The notes: generated by a model from the sequence alone, not told the origin. DNA of 50,433 bases from Myxococcales bacterium (GCA_019637115.1 JAHBWH010000044.1:1-50433), one strand, 5' to 3'. Shown: positions 21,062 through 30,502, numbered from the stretch's first letter. Made by a program: numbers and translations.

Positions 21062-21169
21062 CGCGGTTCGCGGCCCCGGCGCGCGGGTCGACCGCGTCGA
21101 CTGACGCGGTTCGCGGCCCCGGCGCGCGGGTCGACCGCGTCGACTGACGCGGTTCGCGGCCCCGGCGCG
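21027..21169. repeat. 43-bp tandem repeat, 3.3 copies, carrying the phosphomevalonate kinase stop
   Basis: The unit starts GCGGCCCCGGCGCGCGGGTC and recurs at 21027, 21070, 21113 and, truncated, 21156, always with a 43-bp period. The first three are virtually identical. The first copy encodes the last 11 residues and stop of the kinase (GGPGARVDRVD); the others are noncoding copies with the same TGA. Because 43 is not a multiple of three, the copies are in different frames. Confidence 0.93.
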
Positions 21170-21212
21170 TGGGGCGGCGCGGGGCACAGCCCCTGCTACA
21201 CCGCCGCTCCTC

Positions 21213-22076
21213 ATGGGCTCCTCACGCGATCGCGTCGTCGGAACCGCGCTCGTCCTTCTGGCCGCGAGCTCGTGGGGCACGTGGAGCTTGTGGCTCCGGC
21301 CGACCGGGCTGCCGAGCGAGGTCACGACGCCCGTCCTCTTCCTCGCGATGGCGATCGGCGCGTGGCCCCTCGCGCTGCGCGAGCGGACGCCGCGCTGGTC
21401 GAAGCGGACGCTGCTGCTGCTGCTCGCGTTCGGCGTCTCCGACGCCATCAACGTCGGCACCTTCTTCGCGGCGATGAACGTGACCACGGTGGCGATCGCG
21501 GTCCTCACGCACTACGCCGCGCCCGTCCTCGTCGCGCTCCTCGCCCCGCGCATCGACGGAGTCCACGTGCCCCACGCGAAGCTCGCCGCGCTCCTCGCGC
21601 TCGTCGGGCTCACGATCGTGCTGCAGCCCTGGCGCGAGCTCGAAGGCGACGTCGTGCTCGGCGCGACGCTCGGGCTCGCCAGCGCCTTCGCCTATGCGAG
21701 CAACGTCTTCCTCGCCCGCCGCCTCACCGAGGACCTCGGCGCCAGCCGCACCTTGGGCCTGCACTCCGTCGTCGCGGCGCTCTTGCTCTTGCCGCTCGCG
21801 GGGTCGCGCATGCTCGACATCGACGCCGCGGCGATCCCCTATCTCGCGATCGGCTGCGTCGGGCCGGGGCTCCTCGCCGGGCTCGCGTTCTTCCGCGCGC
21901 TCACCCTCATCGGCGCCGCGCGCGCCTCGATCCTCGCGTTCGTCGAACCGCTCGTGGCCTGCCTCGTCGGCTGGCTCGCGTGGGACGAGCCGCTCGGCTG
22001 GAGCGTCGTGGTCGGCGGCGCGCTGGTGATCGCCGCCGGGGTGCTCGTCGTGGCCCCTCGCACCCCCGATCGGTAG
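21213..22076 (+). CDS. EamA/DMT-superfamily transporter
   Basis: A 287-residue integral membrane protein with ten predicted helices arranged as two EamA-type repeats. The first starts VVGTALVLLAASSWGTWSLW and contains NVGTFFAAMNVTTVAIAVLTHYAAPVLVALL. The second contains LGLASAFAYASNVFLARRL and ends with ASILAFVEPLVACLVGWLAW and GGALVIAAGVLVV. The family exports amino acids, metabolites or drugs; the substrate here is unknown. The ATG at 21213 directly follows the duplicated 3' end of the mevalonate operon, so its promoter must lie in or beyond the 43-bp repeats, or it is read through from the operon. Confidence 0.87.
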   Translation: MGSSRDRVVGTALVLLAASSWGTWSLWLRPTGLPSEVTTPVLFLAMAIGAWPLALRERTPRWSKRTLLLLLAFGVSDAINVGTFFAAMNVTTVAIAVLTHYAAPVLVALLAPRIDGVHVPHAKLAALLALVGLTIVLQPWRELEGDVVLGATLGLASAFAYASNVFLARRLTEDLGASRTLGLHSVVAALLLLPLAGSRMLDIDAAAIPYLAIGCVGPGLLAGLAFFRALTLIGAARASILAFVEPLVACLVGWLAWDEPLGWSVVVGGALVIAAGVLVVAPRTPDR

Positions 22077-22332
22077 TCCGCTCCGGAGGCTGCCGTGGAC
22101 GATCGGCGTGGAGGTCGTTTGCGCCAGGGCGACGCCGTCGCGCGTGGGTGTGCAGATGGGAGGCCGACGAAGAATGGGCACGCGAGGAGGTCGGCGAGTG
22201 AGATCCGCGTCGAGGACCACGGATCACTCCCGCGAAGTCGACTCCTCGTCCGCGTGAGGCCGCGGGACGAGACACGATGCCGATCCTTCGACGCACCAAT
22301 CCTCCGGTCGTACGTGGCATCATCGGTCGCCG

Positions 22333-23379
22333 ATGGTCGAGACGCGCGTGCATCGTTGCCAGTTCTGTGCGGCCCCGCTGGAGCGCTCGGACGAACGAGA
22401 GCGGCTCGTTCGATGCCGATACTGCGGCCGGCAGAACGAGCTCGCGGGGGGCGCGTCGCCGCTGGAGCTCCCGGACGAGGCGGCGCCCCCGGCCCCCACC
22501 AAGCCCTCGAGCCCGTGGATCGCGGTCGCGGTGCTCGCGGTCGCGGCGATTGGGGTCGGCGTCGGGCTCTCGTCGATGGAGGATCAGCGCTCGGGCGGGT
22601 CGCGTCCCCCCTCGCTCGACGGGCCCTTCTCGATGAGCTGGGCGGACGACACCCGGATCGTCGTGGACGGCAAGGACGACGTGTACGCGCGCGTGTCGCT
22701 CTTCGAGGGGCACTACCAGATCACCTTCCACCAGTTCCCGGTGGGCACGCGCTGGGCGGTCGGCGAGCGCCGCGGGATCCTCGACAGCGACATCTACGCG
22801 ATCGTCAGGCTCGGGAGCATCGAGGACGAGCTCGGCGCGGTGCCGGTCGCGCGCTTCCGGAACCACGCGGTCGGACCGACCGAGACGCTCGAGGTGCAGA
22901 TCCCCTCGGGGCATCAGGCGACCATCGCGCTCCGGCCGTTGCCCGTCGGGTACACCTTGCGCCAGACCCTCCAGGGCATCGAGAACGGGCCGGTGCGCTT
23001 CGAGCCCGAGCCCGCGCGCGGCGAACGCAACAGCGTCGCCCTGCTCGAGACGGCGGGTCTGAAGGTCTTCGGCCCTGCCCAGACGATGCGCGACGTCGAC
23101 CAGCTCGCCGTCGTCCGCGTGCTCCCCGAGCTGCACGGCGAGAAGCGCTGCGGCGGACAGGACGCGCGCGGGCGCCCGCTGCCCGAGGTCACGCTCCGGC
23201 TGAAGGAGACCGAGGTCATCGTCTATGACCGCCGCACGGGCGACGTCGCCGAGCGGCGCGTCTTCCCGCCCGACGATCGCTGCCCGACCCTCGCGCTCTC
23301 GGCGTCGCGCGACGCGCGGGACACCTACCCGCCCACGCGCGACATCGAGGCGTGGCTCGCGACGCTCGTCCGTCGGTAG
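22333..23379 (+). CDS. Zinc-ribbon membrane-anchored protein of unknown function
   Basis: A 348-residue protein with an N-terminal zinc ribbon (CQFCAAPL...CRYCGRQN; two CxxC pairs at about residues 9-12 and 28-31), a Pro-rich linker, one membrane helix (about residues 62-80, WIAVAVLAVAAIGVGVGL) and a ~265-residue outer domain of unknown fold with an Asp/Val-rich beta pattern (DDTRIVVDGKDDVYARVSLF, HYQITFHQFPVGTRWAVGE). The orientation suggests a cytoplasmic ribbon and an external domain. No enzyme motif is seen. ATG 22333 is supported by the immediate ribbon. The gap 22077-22332 shows nothing convincing. A strong hairpin separates it from the next, convergent gene. Confidence 0.75.
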   Translation: MVETRVHRCQFCAAPLERSDERERLVRCRYCGRQNELAGGASPLELPDEAAPPAPTKPSSPWIAVAVLAVAAIGVGVGLSSMEDQRSGGSRPPSLDGPFSMSWADDTRIVVDGKDDVYARVSLFEGHYQITFHQFPVGTRWAVGERRGILDSDIYAIVRLGSIEDELGAVPVARFRNHAVGPTETLEVQIPSGHQATIALRPLPVGYTLRQTLQGIENGPVRFEPEPARGERNSVALLETAGLKVFGPAQTMRDVDQLAVVRVLPELHGEKRCGGQDARGRPLPEVTLRLKETEVIVYDRRTGDVAERRVFPPDDRCPTLALSASRDARDTYPPTRDIEAWLATLVRR

Positions 23380-23467
23380 CGTCGAGCCGCTCAGCGCGAC
23401 GCCGCGCGACACGCGCGCGCGTCGACACGCACCCGCCGGGCTCAGGGCGCGGGGGCGCGAAATAGCG

Positions 23468-23501
23468 CCGAAGGGCGCGCCGTCGCCAGCGCGCCCTTCG
23501 G
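23468..23501. terminator. Bidirectional terminator hairpin
   Basis: CCGAAGGGCGCG (23468-23479) pairs perfectly with CGCGCCCTTCGG (23490-23501) across a 10-base loop, a 12-bp stem between the convergent stops at 23379 and 23533. Confidence 0.82.
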
Positions 23502-23532
23502 GGGTTGATGTCGCCTCGAGGCGACTGCTCGA

Positions 23533-24918
23533 TCAGCGGCGGCGGCGGAGCGCCATGCCGACGAAGAGCCCGAGCACGAGCAGCGAGGGCAGGCCGCTCC
23601 GGCCCGGCGTGCTGCAGCCGCAGCCGCCCGAGTCCTCCTCGGTCCCGCCAGCGTCGACGCCGACGCCGCCATCCGCGGGCGTCGACGCGTCGGTGGTGAT
23701 CGCGGCATCCGGCGGCACGCTCGCGTCCGCGGGCACGCTCGCGTCCTCGTCGACGCCCGCGTCCTCCTCGACGCCACCGTCCATCGGGCCGCCGTCGACG
23801 CCCGCGTCGCCCACGCCGCCGTCCTCACCGGGCGCGATCGTCTGGCAGGTCGCCGAGCAGGTCTCGCCGGGCGGATCACACTCCTCGCCCTCGGCCTCTT
23901 GGACGATGCTGTCGCCGCAGTACGGGCCCATGAGCTCGATCTCCTCGCAGTCGGTGTTGCAGCCGGTGCAGGTCATCGTGCCGTAGTCGCAGGCGGTGCG
24001 CGGGGTGTCGCCCTCGTCGCACTGTTCGTCGGGCGTGTCGACGGTGCCGTCGCCACAGACGCCCCCCATCAGCTCGAGCTCCATCGAGCAGTCGGCGTTG
24101 CAGAGCGTGCAGGTCGCCTCGCCGTAGGGGCAGGCCGTCTCGGTGACCGTGTTGCCGTCGTCGCAGACGTCGCCTTCGGAGATGATGCCGTTGCCGCAGC
24201 GGGTGGTGGCGATGACGAGGTTGTCGATGGCGAGCGCGTCGCGGCTGCCGCTGCCAGTCGCATCATCCGTACTCCAAACGAGCTCGACCGTCGCGCCGTC
24301 AGCGATGGGGGTCGCGTCGAGGTCGAGGGTCGCTCGCACGGTCTGACGCGTCCAGGTCACGGGGGCGGGGTCCGCCTCCGCTGGGGTCACCGTCGAGAAG
24401 ATCTCGGCCGAATCGTCACCCACACGAAGCTCCGCGACGAACGCCTGACCGCGCGGCTGATTGTTGAAAACGAGGAAGTCGAAGCTCACGTCGAGCGACG
24501 TGATCGGCGCGCCCGTCCCGTTCGTGAACCGGAAATGAATGGTGCCTGGAGTAAAGAGCGGACCAGTGGGCTTGATGCCAAGAGCGAAGTCGTCGGTTCC
24601 GACCACATAGGCGTAAACTCCCCCGCTGGTTCGAGACCCAGGATCGGTACGCTGGCCTAGGACGCCAGCCGGCGCGGCAGCCGGCATCGTGTAGACCACT
24701 GTGTCGCCGAAGTCGGAAGTACTCTCTGCGCTCCCGCCATCGAAGCGCCACTCGTCGGAGTCGAGACGCCCATCCGTTCCGCCCGGGTCCAGGCCGGTCC
24801 CCCGGTAGGCCGAGAAGTCTTCCTCGATGACGCCGTCCGCGGTGAGGCTGCGCTGCGCGAGCGCGGGGGCCGATGTGAGCGCCAGGAGGGCGCAGACCAA
24901 GAGGTAACGTGATCGCAT
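23533..24918 (-). CDS. Secreted DUF4215 Cys-rich protein with a MYXO-CTERM-like anchor
   Basis: A 461-residue secreted protein. Signal peptide MRSRYLLVCALLALTSAPALA is followed by a ~210-residue jelly-roll-like domain (starting EEDFSAYRGTGLDPGG). Then come three DUF4215-type Cys modules: CGNGIISEGDVCDDGNTVTE, CGDGTVDTPDEQCDEGDTP and CGDSIVQEAEGEECDPPGET. An Asp/Ala/Val-rich spacer (DAGVDGG, DASVPADAS) leads to the sorting tail GGCGCSTPGRSGLPSLL, a hydrophobic helix and RRRR. The tail matches the MYXO-CTERM pattern (Gly-Cys-x-Cys, helix, Arg cluster), which directs surface anchoring or release in Myxococcota. ATG 24918 begins the signal peptide. The binding partner is unknown. The bidirectional hairpin lies just after its stop. 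Confidence 0.9.
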   Translation of the reverse strand: MRSRYLLVCALLALTSAPALAQRSLTADGVIEEDFSAYRGTGLDPGGTDGRLDSDEWRFDGGSAESTSDFGDTVVYTMPAAAPAGVLGQRTDPGSRTSGGVYAYVVGTDDFALGIKPTGPLFTPGTIHFRFTNGTGAPITSLDVSFDFLVFNNQPRGQAFVAELRVGDDSAEIFSTVTPAEADPAPVTWTRQTVRATLDLDATPIADGATVELVWSTDDATGSGSRDALAIDNLVIATTRCGNGIISEGDVCDDGNTVTETACPYGEATCTLCNADCSMELELMGGVCGDGTVDTPDEQCDEGDTPRTACDYGTMTCTGCNTDCEEIELMGPYCGDSIVQEAEGEECDPPGETCSATCQTIAPGEDGGVGDAGVDGGPMDGGVEEDAGVDEDASVPADASVPPDAAITTDASTPADGGVGVDAGGTEEDSGGCGCSTPGRSGLPSLLVLGLFVGMALRRRR

Positions 24919-25559
24919 GTCGCCGGAGGGTACCACGGCGAGCCACGTTCGGTTCCCGGGCGCGGGGCGCGTGACAGAAGCGTCACTCTCCGCGCGGGCG
25001 GTCTTTGGTTGCCGCGTACGTGTTCACCCTCCGGGCCTTTGGGGGTGGTTGATGCGGGAGCTCTCGCGCGGACGGCGAGGCGCCGTGGCGCCCCGCCAAC
25101 CGCGATGCCTCGACACGCCTCCTTGGCCGCCGTGGTTTCGCGCCTCGTGGGACCGAGAGCGCAGCGAGTCCAACGACCGCGATCGGCACCGGGGGCCCGA
25201 ACGCCCATCGAACGGATAAGCGTGTCCTCCCCGCCCTAAGCCATGCTGAGATGAGATCCAATCGTCCAACGTGGCGACGTGGGCTGGACGCGGTGTCGGT
25301 GCCTGACGTTTGGACAGCAAGAACTCGGACTCCGACTCGGAGTCCGACCCGGACTCGTACCCGAGGGGTCAGGCGGGATTCGAGGGTCAGGCGGCGGGGT
25401 CGCGGGAAGGCTCGAGCGGGGGCTGGAGGGAGCGGGGACTGGTGGAGCGGAGTGGGACCTGGAAGTTGTGGCGGAAGCGGGGCAGCAGGAGCGGAGCGGG
25501 CGGAGCTTGGGGGCAGGGGCAGGGGCAGGGGCAGGGGCAGGGGACGGGTTTTGCTGCTT
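24919..25559. other. 641-base intergenic region with hairpin and hexanucleotide array
   Basis: No believable gene is present. It contains a perfect hairpin GGACTCCG-ACT-CGGAGTCC at 25328-25346 inside an (ACTCGG/ACTCCG)-like run (25320-25370), and a G-rich tract from about 25370 that ends in a (GGGGCA)5 array. The part next to 24918 should carry the promoter of the MYXO-CTERM gene (-), but no clear element is seen. Confidence 0.55.
25510..25539. repeat. (GGGGCA)5 hexanucleotide array
   Basis: Five perfect GGGGCA units lie 21 bases past the stop of the aldehyde dehydrogenase gene. Read on the other strand this is (CCCCTG)n, the same family as the arrays at 42502 and 48528. Confidence 0.9.
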
Positions 25560-26987
25560 TCACGGGCCCAAACAAACGTACTTCACCTCCGTCCACTCCT
25601 CCATCCCGTGCCGGCTCCCTTCGCGGCCCAGGCCGCTCTCCTTCACGCCTCCGAAGGGGGCGACCGCCGTCGAGACGAGGCCCGTTCCGACGCCCACCAT
25701 GCCGACCTCGAGCGCCTCCGCCACGCGGAAGACGCGACCGACGTCGCGCGCGTAGAAGTACGCCGCCAGACCCGCTGGGGTGTCGTTCGCGAGCGCGATT
25801 GCCTCCTCCTCCGTGTCGAAGGCCATCACGCCCAGCGCCGGGCCGAAGGTCTCCTCGTTCGCCATGCGCATCTCCGTCGTCACGCCCGTCAGGAGCGTCG
25901 GCGCATAGAACGTCCGCCCGAGCTCGTGCGCCGACCCGCCGAGGTGCAGCGTCGCGCCCTTCGCGCGCGCGTCGTCCACGTGGCCCGCGACCTTGTCGAA
26001 GCTCGGTCGGTTCACGAGCGGCCCGAGCGCGACGCCCTCCTCGAGCCCCGGCCCGACCCTCACCCCCCGAAGCCGCGCCGCGACCCTCTCGACGAAGGCG
26101 TCGTGCACGCTCCGCTGCACGAGGATGCGGTTGGCCGCGACGCAGGTCTGCCCACCATTGCGGAGCTTCGCCACCATCAACCCGTCCGCCGCGGCGTCGA
26201 GGTCCGCGTCGTCGAAGACGAGGAAGGGCGCGTTCCCGCCGAGCTCGAGCGAGACCTTCTTCACGGTGTCCGCGCAGGCGCGGTAGAGCCGCTTGCCCAC
26301 CGCCGTGCTCCCCGTGAAGCTCAGCGCGCGGACCCGCGCGTCCCCCGTGAGGACCTCGCCGACCGGCGCCGCCTCGGAGGTAGGGACCACGTTCACGACG
26401 CCCTTCGGGACACCGGCCTCCTCGCAGAGCGCGGCGAGCGCGAGCGCCGAGAGCGGCGTGAGCTCCGAGGGCTTGAGCACGAAGGTGCAGCCCGCCGCGA
26501 GCGCGGGCGCGAGCTTTCGCGCGATCATCGCCGACGGGAAGTTCCACGGCGTGATGGCCGCGCCGACCCCGATCGGCTGCCGGAACGTGAGCAGGCGGTG
26601 ACCCGGGAAAGGCGAGGGGATCGTCTCGCCGTGCGGGCGCAGGGCTTCTTCGGCGAAGAACTCGTAGAAGCTCGCGGCGTAGCGGATCTCGCCCCTGGCC
26701 TCGGCGAGGGGCTTGCCCTGCTCGCGCGTGAGCAGGCGCGCGAGCTCGTCCTCGCGCTCGGCGTGGAGCGCGCGGAGGCGACGCACCACGCCGGCGCGCT
26801 CGTGCGCGGTCTTCGCGCGCCACGCGGGCCAAGCGTCCGCGGCGGCGTCGACGGCCTGACGCGTGAGCGCGGCGTCCGCGTCGCTCACGTCGGCGAGGTG
26901 CTCACCCGTGGCGGGATCGGTGACGGCGAAGCGGCGGTCGGTGGCGATCCACTCGCCGCCCACGTAGGCGCGGTCTCGAGGCGTCAT
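25560..26987 (-). CDS. gabD: NAD(P)-dependent succinate-semialdehyde dehydrogenase-like aldehyde dehydrogenase
   Basis: A 475-residue aldehyde dehydrogenase oxidising an aldehyde to the acid, most like the GabD/SSADH group. Motifs: ITPWNFPSAMIARKLAPALA (cofactor-binding Trp-Asn), LKPSELTPLSALAL, FTGSTAVGKRL, ELGGNAPFLVFDDADLD with the general-base Glu, GGQTCVAANR with the catalytic Cys (about residue 275), and C-terminal NEETFGPALGV and FGGVKESGLGREGSRHGMEE. The last block with Arg-Glu-Gly-Ser is typical of SSADH, which oxidises succinate semialdehyde from the GABA shunt. ATG 26987. No partner gene (a GABA transaminase) is nearby, so the physiological substrate stays uncertain. Confidence 0.88.
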   Translation of the reverse strand: MTPRDRAYVGGEWIATDRRFAVTDPATGEHLADVSDADAALTRQAVDAAADAWPAWRAKTAHERAGVVRRLRALHAEREDELARLLTREQGKPLAEARGEIRYAASFYEFFAEEALRPHGETIPSPFPGHRLLTFRQPIGVGAAITPWNFPSAMIARKLAPALAAGCTFVLKPSELTPLSALALAALCEEAGVPKGVVNVVPTSEAAPVGEVLTGDARVRALSFTGSTAVGKRLYRACADTVKKVSLELGGNAPFLVFDDADLDAAADGLMVAKLRNGGQTCVAANRILVQRSVHDAFVERVAARLRGVRVGPGLEEGVALGPLVNRPSFDKVAGHVDDARAKGATLHLGGSAHELGRTFYAPTLLTGVTTEMRMANEETFGPALGVMAFDTEEEAIALANDTPAGLAAYFYARDVGRVFRVAEALEVGMVGVGTGLVSTAVAPFGGVKESGLGREGSRHGMEEWTEVKYVCLGP

Positions 26988-27033
26988 ACGCTCCGCTTAG
27001 CGCGAACGCGCCGGCGATGAAACGGGCTCGCGC

Positions 27034-27198
27034 GCTCAGTACAGTGAACCAGGAGTTCGTGACGAGGTGCAAAGAGGCGCGCGTCCAGCAAGGCGCGACG
27101 AAGGAGCGGGCTGCTCACCCGTGACTGAGGAGCAACGCAGCTGGACGGGATGGATCTGCCGCACCTGGTCACGAACTCCTTGGGGAACTGTACTCAGC
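27034..27198. mobile_element. MITE-like palindromic element with ~37-bp inverted arms
   Basis: The left arm (27034-27070; core AGGAGTTCGTGACGAGGTGC) and right arm (27161-27198; core GCACCTGGTCACGAACTCCT) are inverted copies with few mismatches and one 1-base gap, around 90 bases of interior. Within the interior CGTCCAGC and GCTGGACG also pair, so the transcript could fold into one long branched hairpin. No transposase gene is present. It could be a MITE, an IS remnant or a structured RNA. It lies between the aldehyde dehydrogenase start (26987) and the repeat element at 27206. Confidence 0.75.
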
Positions 27199-27205
27199 TC
27201 CCTAT

Positions 27206-27318
27206 GAGGGGCTGTCGCCAGCCCCTCCCCCACGGGGCATGAAGCCCCGCGGGGCCCCCTCCCGCGAGCCTACGCTCGCTCCGCTCGCTGCGCGCCGTCC
27301 GGTAGGGCGGCTTGCCAA
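27206..27318. repeat. Dispersed structured repeat, copy 1 (intergenic)
   Basis: The segment begins with the hairpin GAGGGGCTG-TCGC-CAGCCCCTC (27206-27227). It continues through GGGGCCCCCTCCC, GCGAGC-CTAC-GCTCGC and CGCTCGCTGCGCGCCGTCC to AGGGCGGCTTGC. A second copy sits at 37678-37769, inside the acyl-CoA oxidase gene. It ends 10 bases past the stop of the lipoprotein gene (27328), so the hairpins may also end that transcript. Confidence 0.85.
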
Positions 27319-27327
27319 AACGGTGGA

Positions 27328-29517
27328 TCAGGGGCACGCCGTGGTCGCGTGGGCGCCCCAGCCCACGCGCATCGCCGCGACGTCCGCGGCCGGGAGGCCA
27401 TAGGCGGTGAGCGCCTGACACGGGTTCTGCGCGAAGGGGGTCGCGCCGAAGTTGGCGCGGATGTCGTAGGGGGCCGTCAGCTCGGTGACGTGCCCGAAGA
27501 GCATCGGATAGACCGGCACGAAGGCGTCGTACATCGCCCAGACGTCGACCACCTCGCCGCCGACGACGAAGTACACCACGGGGCTCGTCCCGCGGTAGTC
27601 GACCGCGAAGCCATAGGTGTCGCGCGAGGGGTCGAACGCGCGGCGGTACATGAGGTTCTGCCAGGTGGCGCCGAACGTGTTGAGGGTGCAGCTCGGCGGC
27701 ACGAGCGCGTCGTCGTAGGGATCGAGGTCGCCCTCGGCGATGACGAGGCCCGCGCCCTGGTTGTCGGGCCCGATGAGGCGCGTGGCCTCGAAATACCAGA
27801 AGTCGCCGTAGAGGCCTTGGTTGGCGCGGAGGGCCATCTTTCGGGGGTCGCTCCACCGGACCGAGAGGCCGTCGGGGGAGAGCGCCATCCCGCTGCCGAC
27901 GAGCGGGTCGACGGCCGGGTCGTCCACGAGCCGCACGGTGGCCGGCGTCGGGAGCGCGCCCGTCACCTCGAGCCGCACGATGGCTTGGCGCCGGGCGCCG
28001 TACGAGTCCTGGACGGTGACGCGGATCGGGTGGAGCCCGACGGTGCGGGGCGTGTAGACGAAGGTCCCGCCGAGGGCGCCGTCGCGGGCGGCGTAGACCG
28101 TCGCGAGGTCTTCCCAGACGATCCGGTCGCTGAGCTCGCCCTCTTCGGCGTCGCTCGCCGACGCGACGAGCGTGACGGTGGCGCCGAGGGCGACGCTCAT
28201 GTCGGCGGGGGCCGTGAGCGATGGGCGCGCGTTCGTCGGGAGCGCCCGCGTGCCGGTCCAGCCGAGCACGAGGGCGTCGGCGACGGAGCCGAGCCCCTCG
28301 GCGCGCAACACGGCGTCGACGTCGTGCGCGAAGGGGCGGTTGTTCGTGTCGAGGCCGAAGTTGAAGCTCGCGTCGACGCCGACCTTGCAGCGCACCCCCG
28401 TCGCCATCGCGTGGACGGGCGCGTTCGTGGCGAGCGCCTGGGACGCGAGCACGGAGGGGCCGTGCTCGTCCTCTCCCACGACGTGAACGACGGGGCTCGC
28501 GCCGCGGTAGTCGACGACGAAGCCCCAGGTCGTGCCCGTCCCTGCCGGGCCGAGGCGCATGTCGCTCGTGTTGATGCCGCCGAGGATGACGACGTCGAGA
28601 CCGGACGCGGTGGAGCCCGGGTGGGTCGTGAGGCTCGCGGACGCGGTCCCGACGCCGAGGTTGAGGCCGCCACGGGGCGTCGGCACGCAGCCGAGCGGCG
28701 CCTCGGTCGGATCGCACTCCCAGGGCTCGATGCTCGCCTCGAAGTAGAAGACGCCGCTCGCGGGCGCCACGGCGCACTCGGACCGCACGCCCCCGACCAC
28801 GCCCGTATGCCACTCGGCCGCGAGCCGGTCGGGCGTGAGGCTGACGATGGCGTCGCCGGTCTTGTCGGTCGCGCTCAGGCGGCAGTCGAAGCCCGGCGCG
28901 CCGACGACGTACGTACGAGACGCCGTGTCGTGCAGGCCGGCCTCGTCGACGACGCGCTGACGGACGAGGACGGTGCCCGACGAGGAGAAGACCCGCGCGT
29001 TGGCCAGCGCGAAGCCATCACCGAAGTCGTACTCCACACGCGTGATGGGCGCGTCGCCGGGGGTCGCGTGGCTGGTCGCGGTGACGAGGAGCGGCGCGGC
29101 GCCGGTCGCGGGGTCGAGCGTGAACGCAGCCGTCGGACCGACGCGACAGATGCCCGCGACGCAGCCCCCGCTCGCGCAGTCCGCGCCTTCGCGACACGCG
29201 CGGCCGGACGCGCACGGGGGACAGAGGCCCCCGCAGTCGACGTCGGACTCGGTGCCGTTGAGGACGCCGTCGTCGCAGCGCCCGGCGTCGGGGCCGCCGT
29301 CGTGCCCGGCGTCGGGCCCGCCGTCTGCGTCGAGCGCGTCGCCCGGCGCATCACGGACGTCTGCGTCGCGTGGATCCACGCTCGCGTCGTCCCCGCCAGC
29401 GTCGATGGCGCCGTCGGCGGTGCCGGCGTCGCAGTGGTCGTCGAGGCACGTCGCGTCGTCGCCGCAGGCGATGACGAAGAGAACCATCGATGTCCACACG
29501 AGGGCCCGCATCATCAT
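27328..29517 (-). CDS. Large PKD-domain lipoprotein with two SPRY-like modules
   Basis: A 729-residue lipoprotein: signal [14 protein letters not shown] with lipobox VIAC; an Asp/Gly/Ala-rich linker to about residue 75; a small Cys-rich module ([20 protein letters not shown]...[13 protein letters not shown]); a PKD domain ([20 protein letters not shown]...VEYDFGDG); two B30.2/SPRY-like modules sharing [17 protein letters not shown] and [19 protein letters not shown]; and between them an Ig/cadherin-like segment ([20 protein letters not shown]). It is likely a surface-exposed binding protein; no enzyme motif is seen. Three consecutive ATGs (29517, 29514, 29511) are possible starts; the first is given. 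Confidence 0.85.
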   Translation of the reverse strand: MMMRALVWTSMVLFVIACGDDATCLDDHCDAGTADGAIDAGGDDASVDPRDADVRDAPGDALDADGGPDAGHDGGPDAGRCDDGVLNGTESDVDCGGLCPPCASGRACREGADCASGGCVAGICRVGPTAAFTLDPATGAAPLLVTATSHATPGDAPITRVEYDFGDGFALANARVFSSSGTVLVRQRVVDEAGLHDTASRTYVVGAPGFDCRLSATDKTGDAIVSLTPDRLAAEWHTGVVGGVRSECAVAPASGVFYFEASIEPWECDPTEAPLGCVPTPRGGLNLGVGTASASLTTHPGSTASGLDVVILGGINTSDMRLGPAGTGTTWGFVVDYRGASPVVHVVGEDEHGPSVLASQALATNAPVHAMATGVRCKVGVDASFNFGLDTNNRPFAHDVDAVLRAEGLGSVADALVLGWTGTRALPTNARPSLTAPADMSVALGATVTLVASASDAEEGELSDRIVWEDLATVYAARDGALGGTFVYTPRTVGLHPIRVTVQDSYGARRQAIVRLEVTGALPTPATVRLVDDPAVDPLVGSGMALSPDGLSVRWSDPRKMALRANQGLYGDFWYFEATRLIGPDNQGAGLVIAEGDLDPYDDALVPPSCTLNTFGATWQNLMYRRAFDPSRDTYGFAVDYRGTSPVVYFVVGGEVVDVWAMYDAFVPVYPMLFGHVTELTAPYDIRANFGATPFAQNPCQALTAYGLPAADVAAMRVGWGAHATTACP

Positions 29518-29978
29518 CCCACCAACCGGAGGGTAGCTGGCTGCGAGCACGGATGCGAACGACCTCGGCCGCTGAACGCCGTATCCCCTACTCCATTTTA
29601 GGTAGAGAGACTGGGCGTCACGAAGTGATCTTGGCTCGCTGTTTTCGCGAGATCGAGGCGCGGAGCGCGGCCCTCGGATGGGGTGGGGTCGTCGTCCACG
29701 TTGGGGAACGACGGACGCGCGCCGACTCGGATGAGGCGACGCGAAGGCTCCTAGCGAAGATGTTCCGGGCAGTTCGTCGCAGATCTCGATCGCTGTCGGC
29801 GACTGGAGGGAGCCGGCTCAGCCGCGCAGGCCGAGACGGAGCATGGCTCACGTCGTGTGCTCACGTCCTGTGCTCACGTCCTGCGGTCGGCGTGCGGCGA
29901 CGACGCCCTGCGCGGCGCCGATCGGGTTGGGGAGCAGCTCGGACCTTGGGCTGGCCGCTTCTCGTGTACGCTCGCCCG
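29518..29978. other. 461-base intergenic region with a 13-bp tandem repeat
   Basis: No gene is supported. The part near 29580-29650 is AT-richer and may hold promoters for the divergent genes. At 29846-29884 a 13-bp unit GCTCACGTCCTGT occurs three times (29846, 29859, 29872), the first copy with two changes. Confidence 0.55.
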
Positions 29979-30377
29979 GTGGCCCGGCTCTTCTTCGGCA
30001 TCGCGGCGCTCCATGGTTTGCTCGGCGTAGGGCTCGGCGCGTTCGGCGCGCACGCGCTGCGCAACCGCTTCGGCGCGCTGGACGACGGCGCGAAGCGGCT
30101 CGAGTGGTGGCAGACCGCGACGACCTATCAGCTGGTCCACTTGGTGGGTCTCTTCGCGGCCTCGTGGGTGCTGGCGCGTGGCGCCGCGGGGGCGGGCGCT
30201 GCGACGGTCGCCGGGTGGTGCTTCACGGTGGGCGTCGTGCTCTTCTCGGGGAGTCTCTACGTGATGGCGCTCAGCGGGCTGAGGTGGCTCGGCGCGGTGA
30301 CGCCCTTTGGCGGCCTCGCGCTCCTCGCGGGCTGGACGTGCTTGGTGGTCGCCGCGTGGCGAGGGGCGCCGGGGTAG
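29979..30377 (+). CDS. DUF423 family small membrane protein
   Basis: A 132-residue protein with four membrane helices: FFGIAALHGLLGVGLGAFGA, TTYQLVHLVGLFAASWVLA, ATVAGWCFTVGVVLFSGSLY and VTPFGGLALLAGWTCLVVAA. The motif GAFGAHALRNRF, then a Trp-Trp-Gln-Thr-Ala segment (EWWQTATTYQLVH), is typical of DUF423 (YgdD-like) proteins, which are about 120-130 residues and of unknown function. The start is taken as GTG 29979; GTG 29964 would add five residues. It converges on the histidine kinase gene. Confidence 0.88.
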   Translation: MARLFFGIAALHGLLGVGLGAFGAHALRNRFGALDDGAKRLEWWQTATTYQLVHLVGLFAASWVLARGAAGAGAATVAGWCFTVGVVLFSGSLYVMALSGLRWLGAVTPFGGLALLAGWTCLVVAAWRGAPG

Positions 30378-30502
30378 CTCCGCCGCCTGGATACGAGAGA
30401 CCGGATGGAGTCCCCCCGATCCGCTCGCGCGCCAGGGCCGAGGTCCCGAAGATTGGCAGCCAGCCTCGCTTCGCCTTTCGTCGCATCGGTTCCGATTCGT
30501 CC

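Noticed and set aside
21027-21169. 43-bp repeats as a CRISPR or attachment-site array
   Set aside because: Copies are directly adjacent without unique spacers, and the first copy is coding.
24983-25261. Small gene in the 24919-25559 gap
   Set aside because: Arg/Pro-rich frames on both strands without start signals or domain-like sequence.
25251-27020. 589-residue open frame antisense to the aldehyde dehydrogenase
   Set aside because: Shadow frame that also runs through the hexanucleotide array; no recognisable protein.
29618-29851. 77-residue minus-strand gene in the 29518-29978 gap
   Set aside because: Arg/Ser-rich composition and no ribosome-binding site; looks like noncoding DNA.
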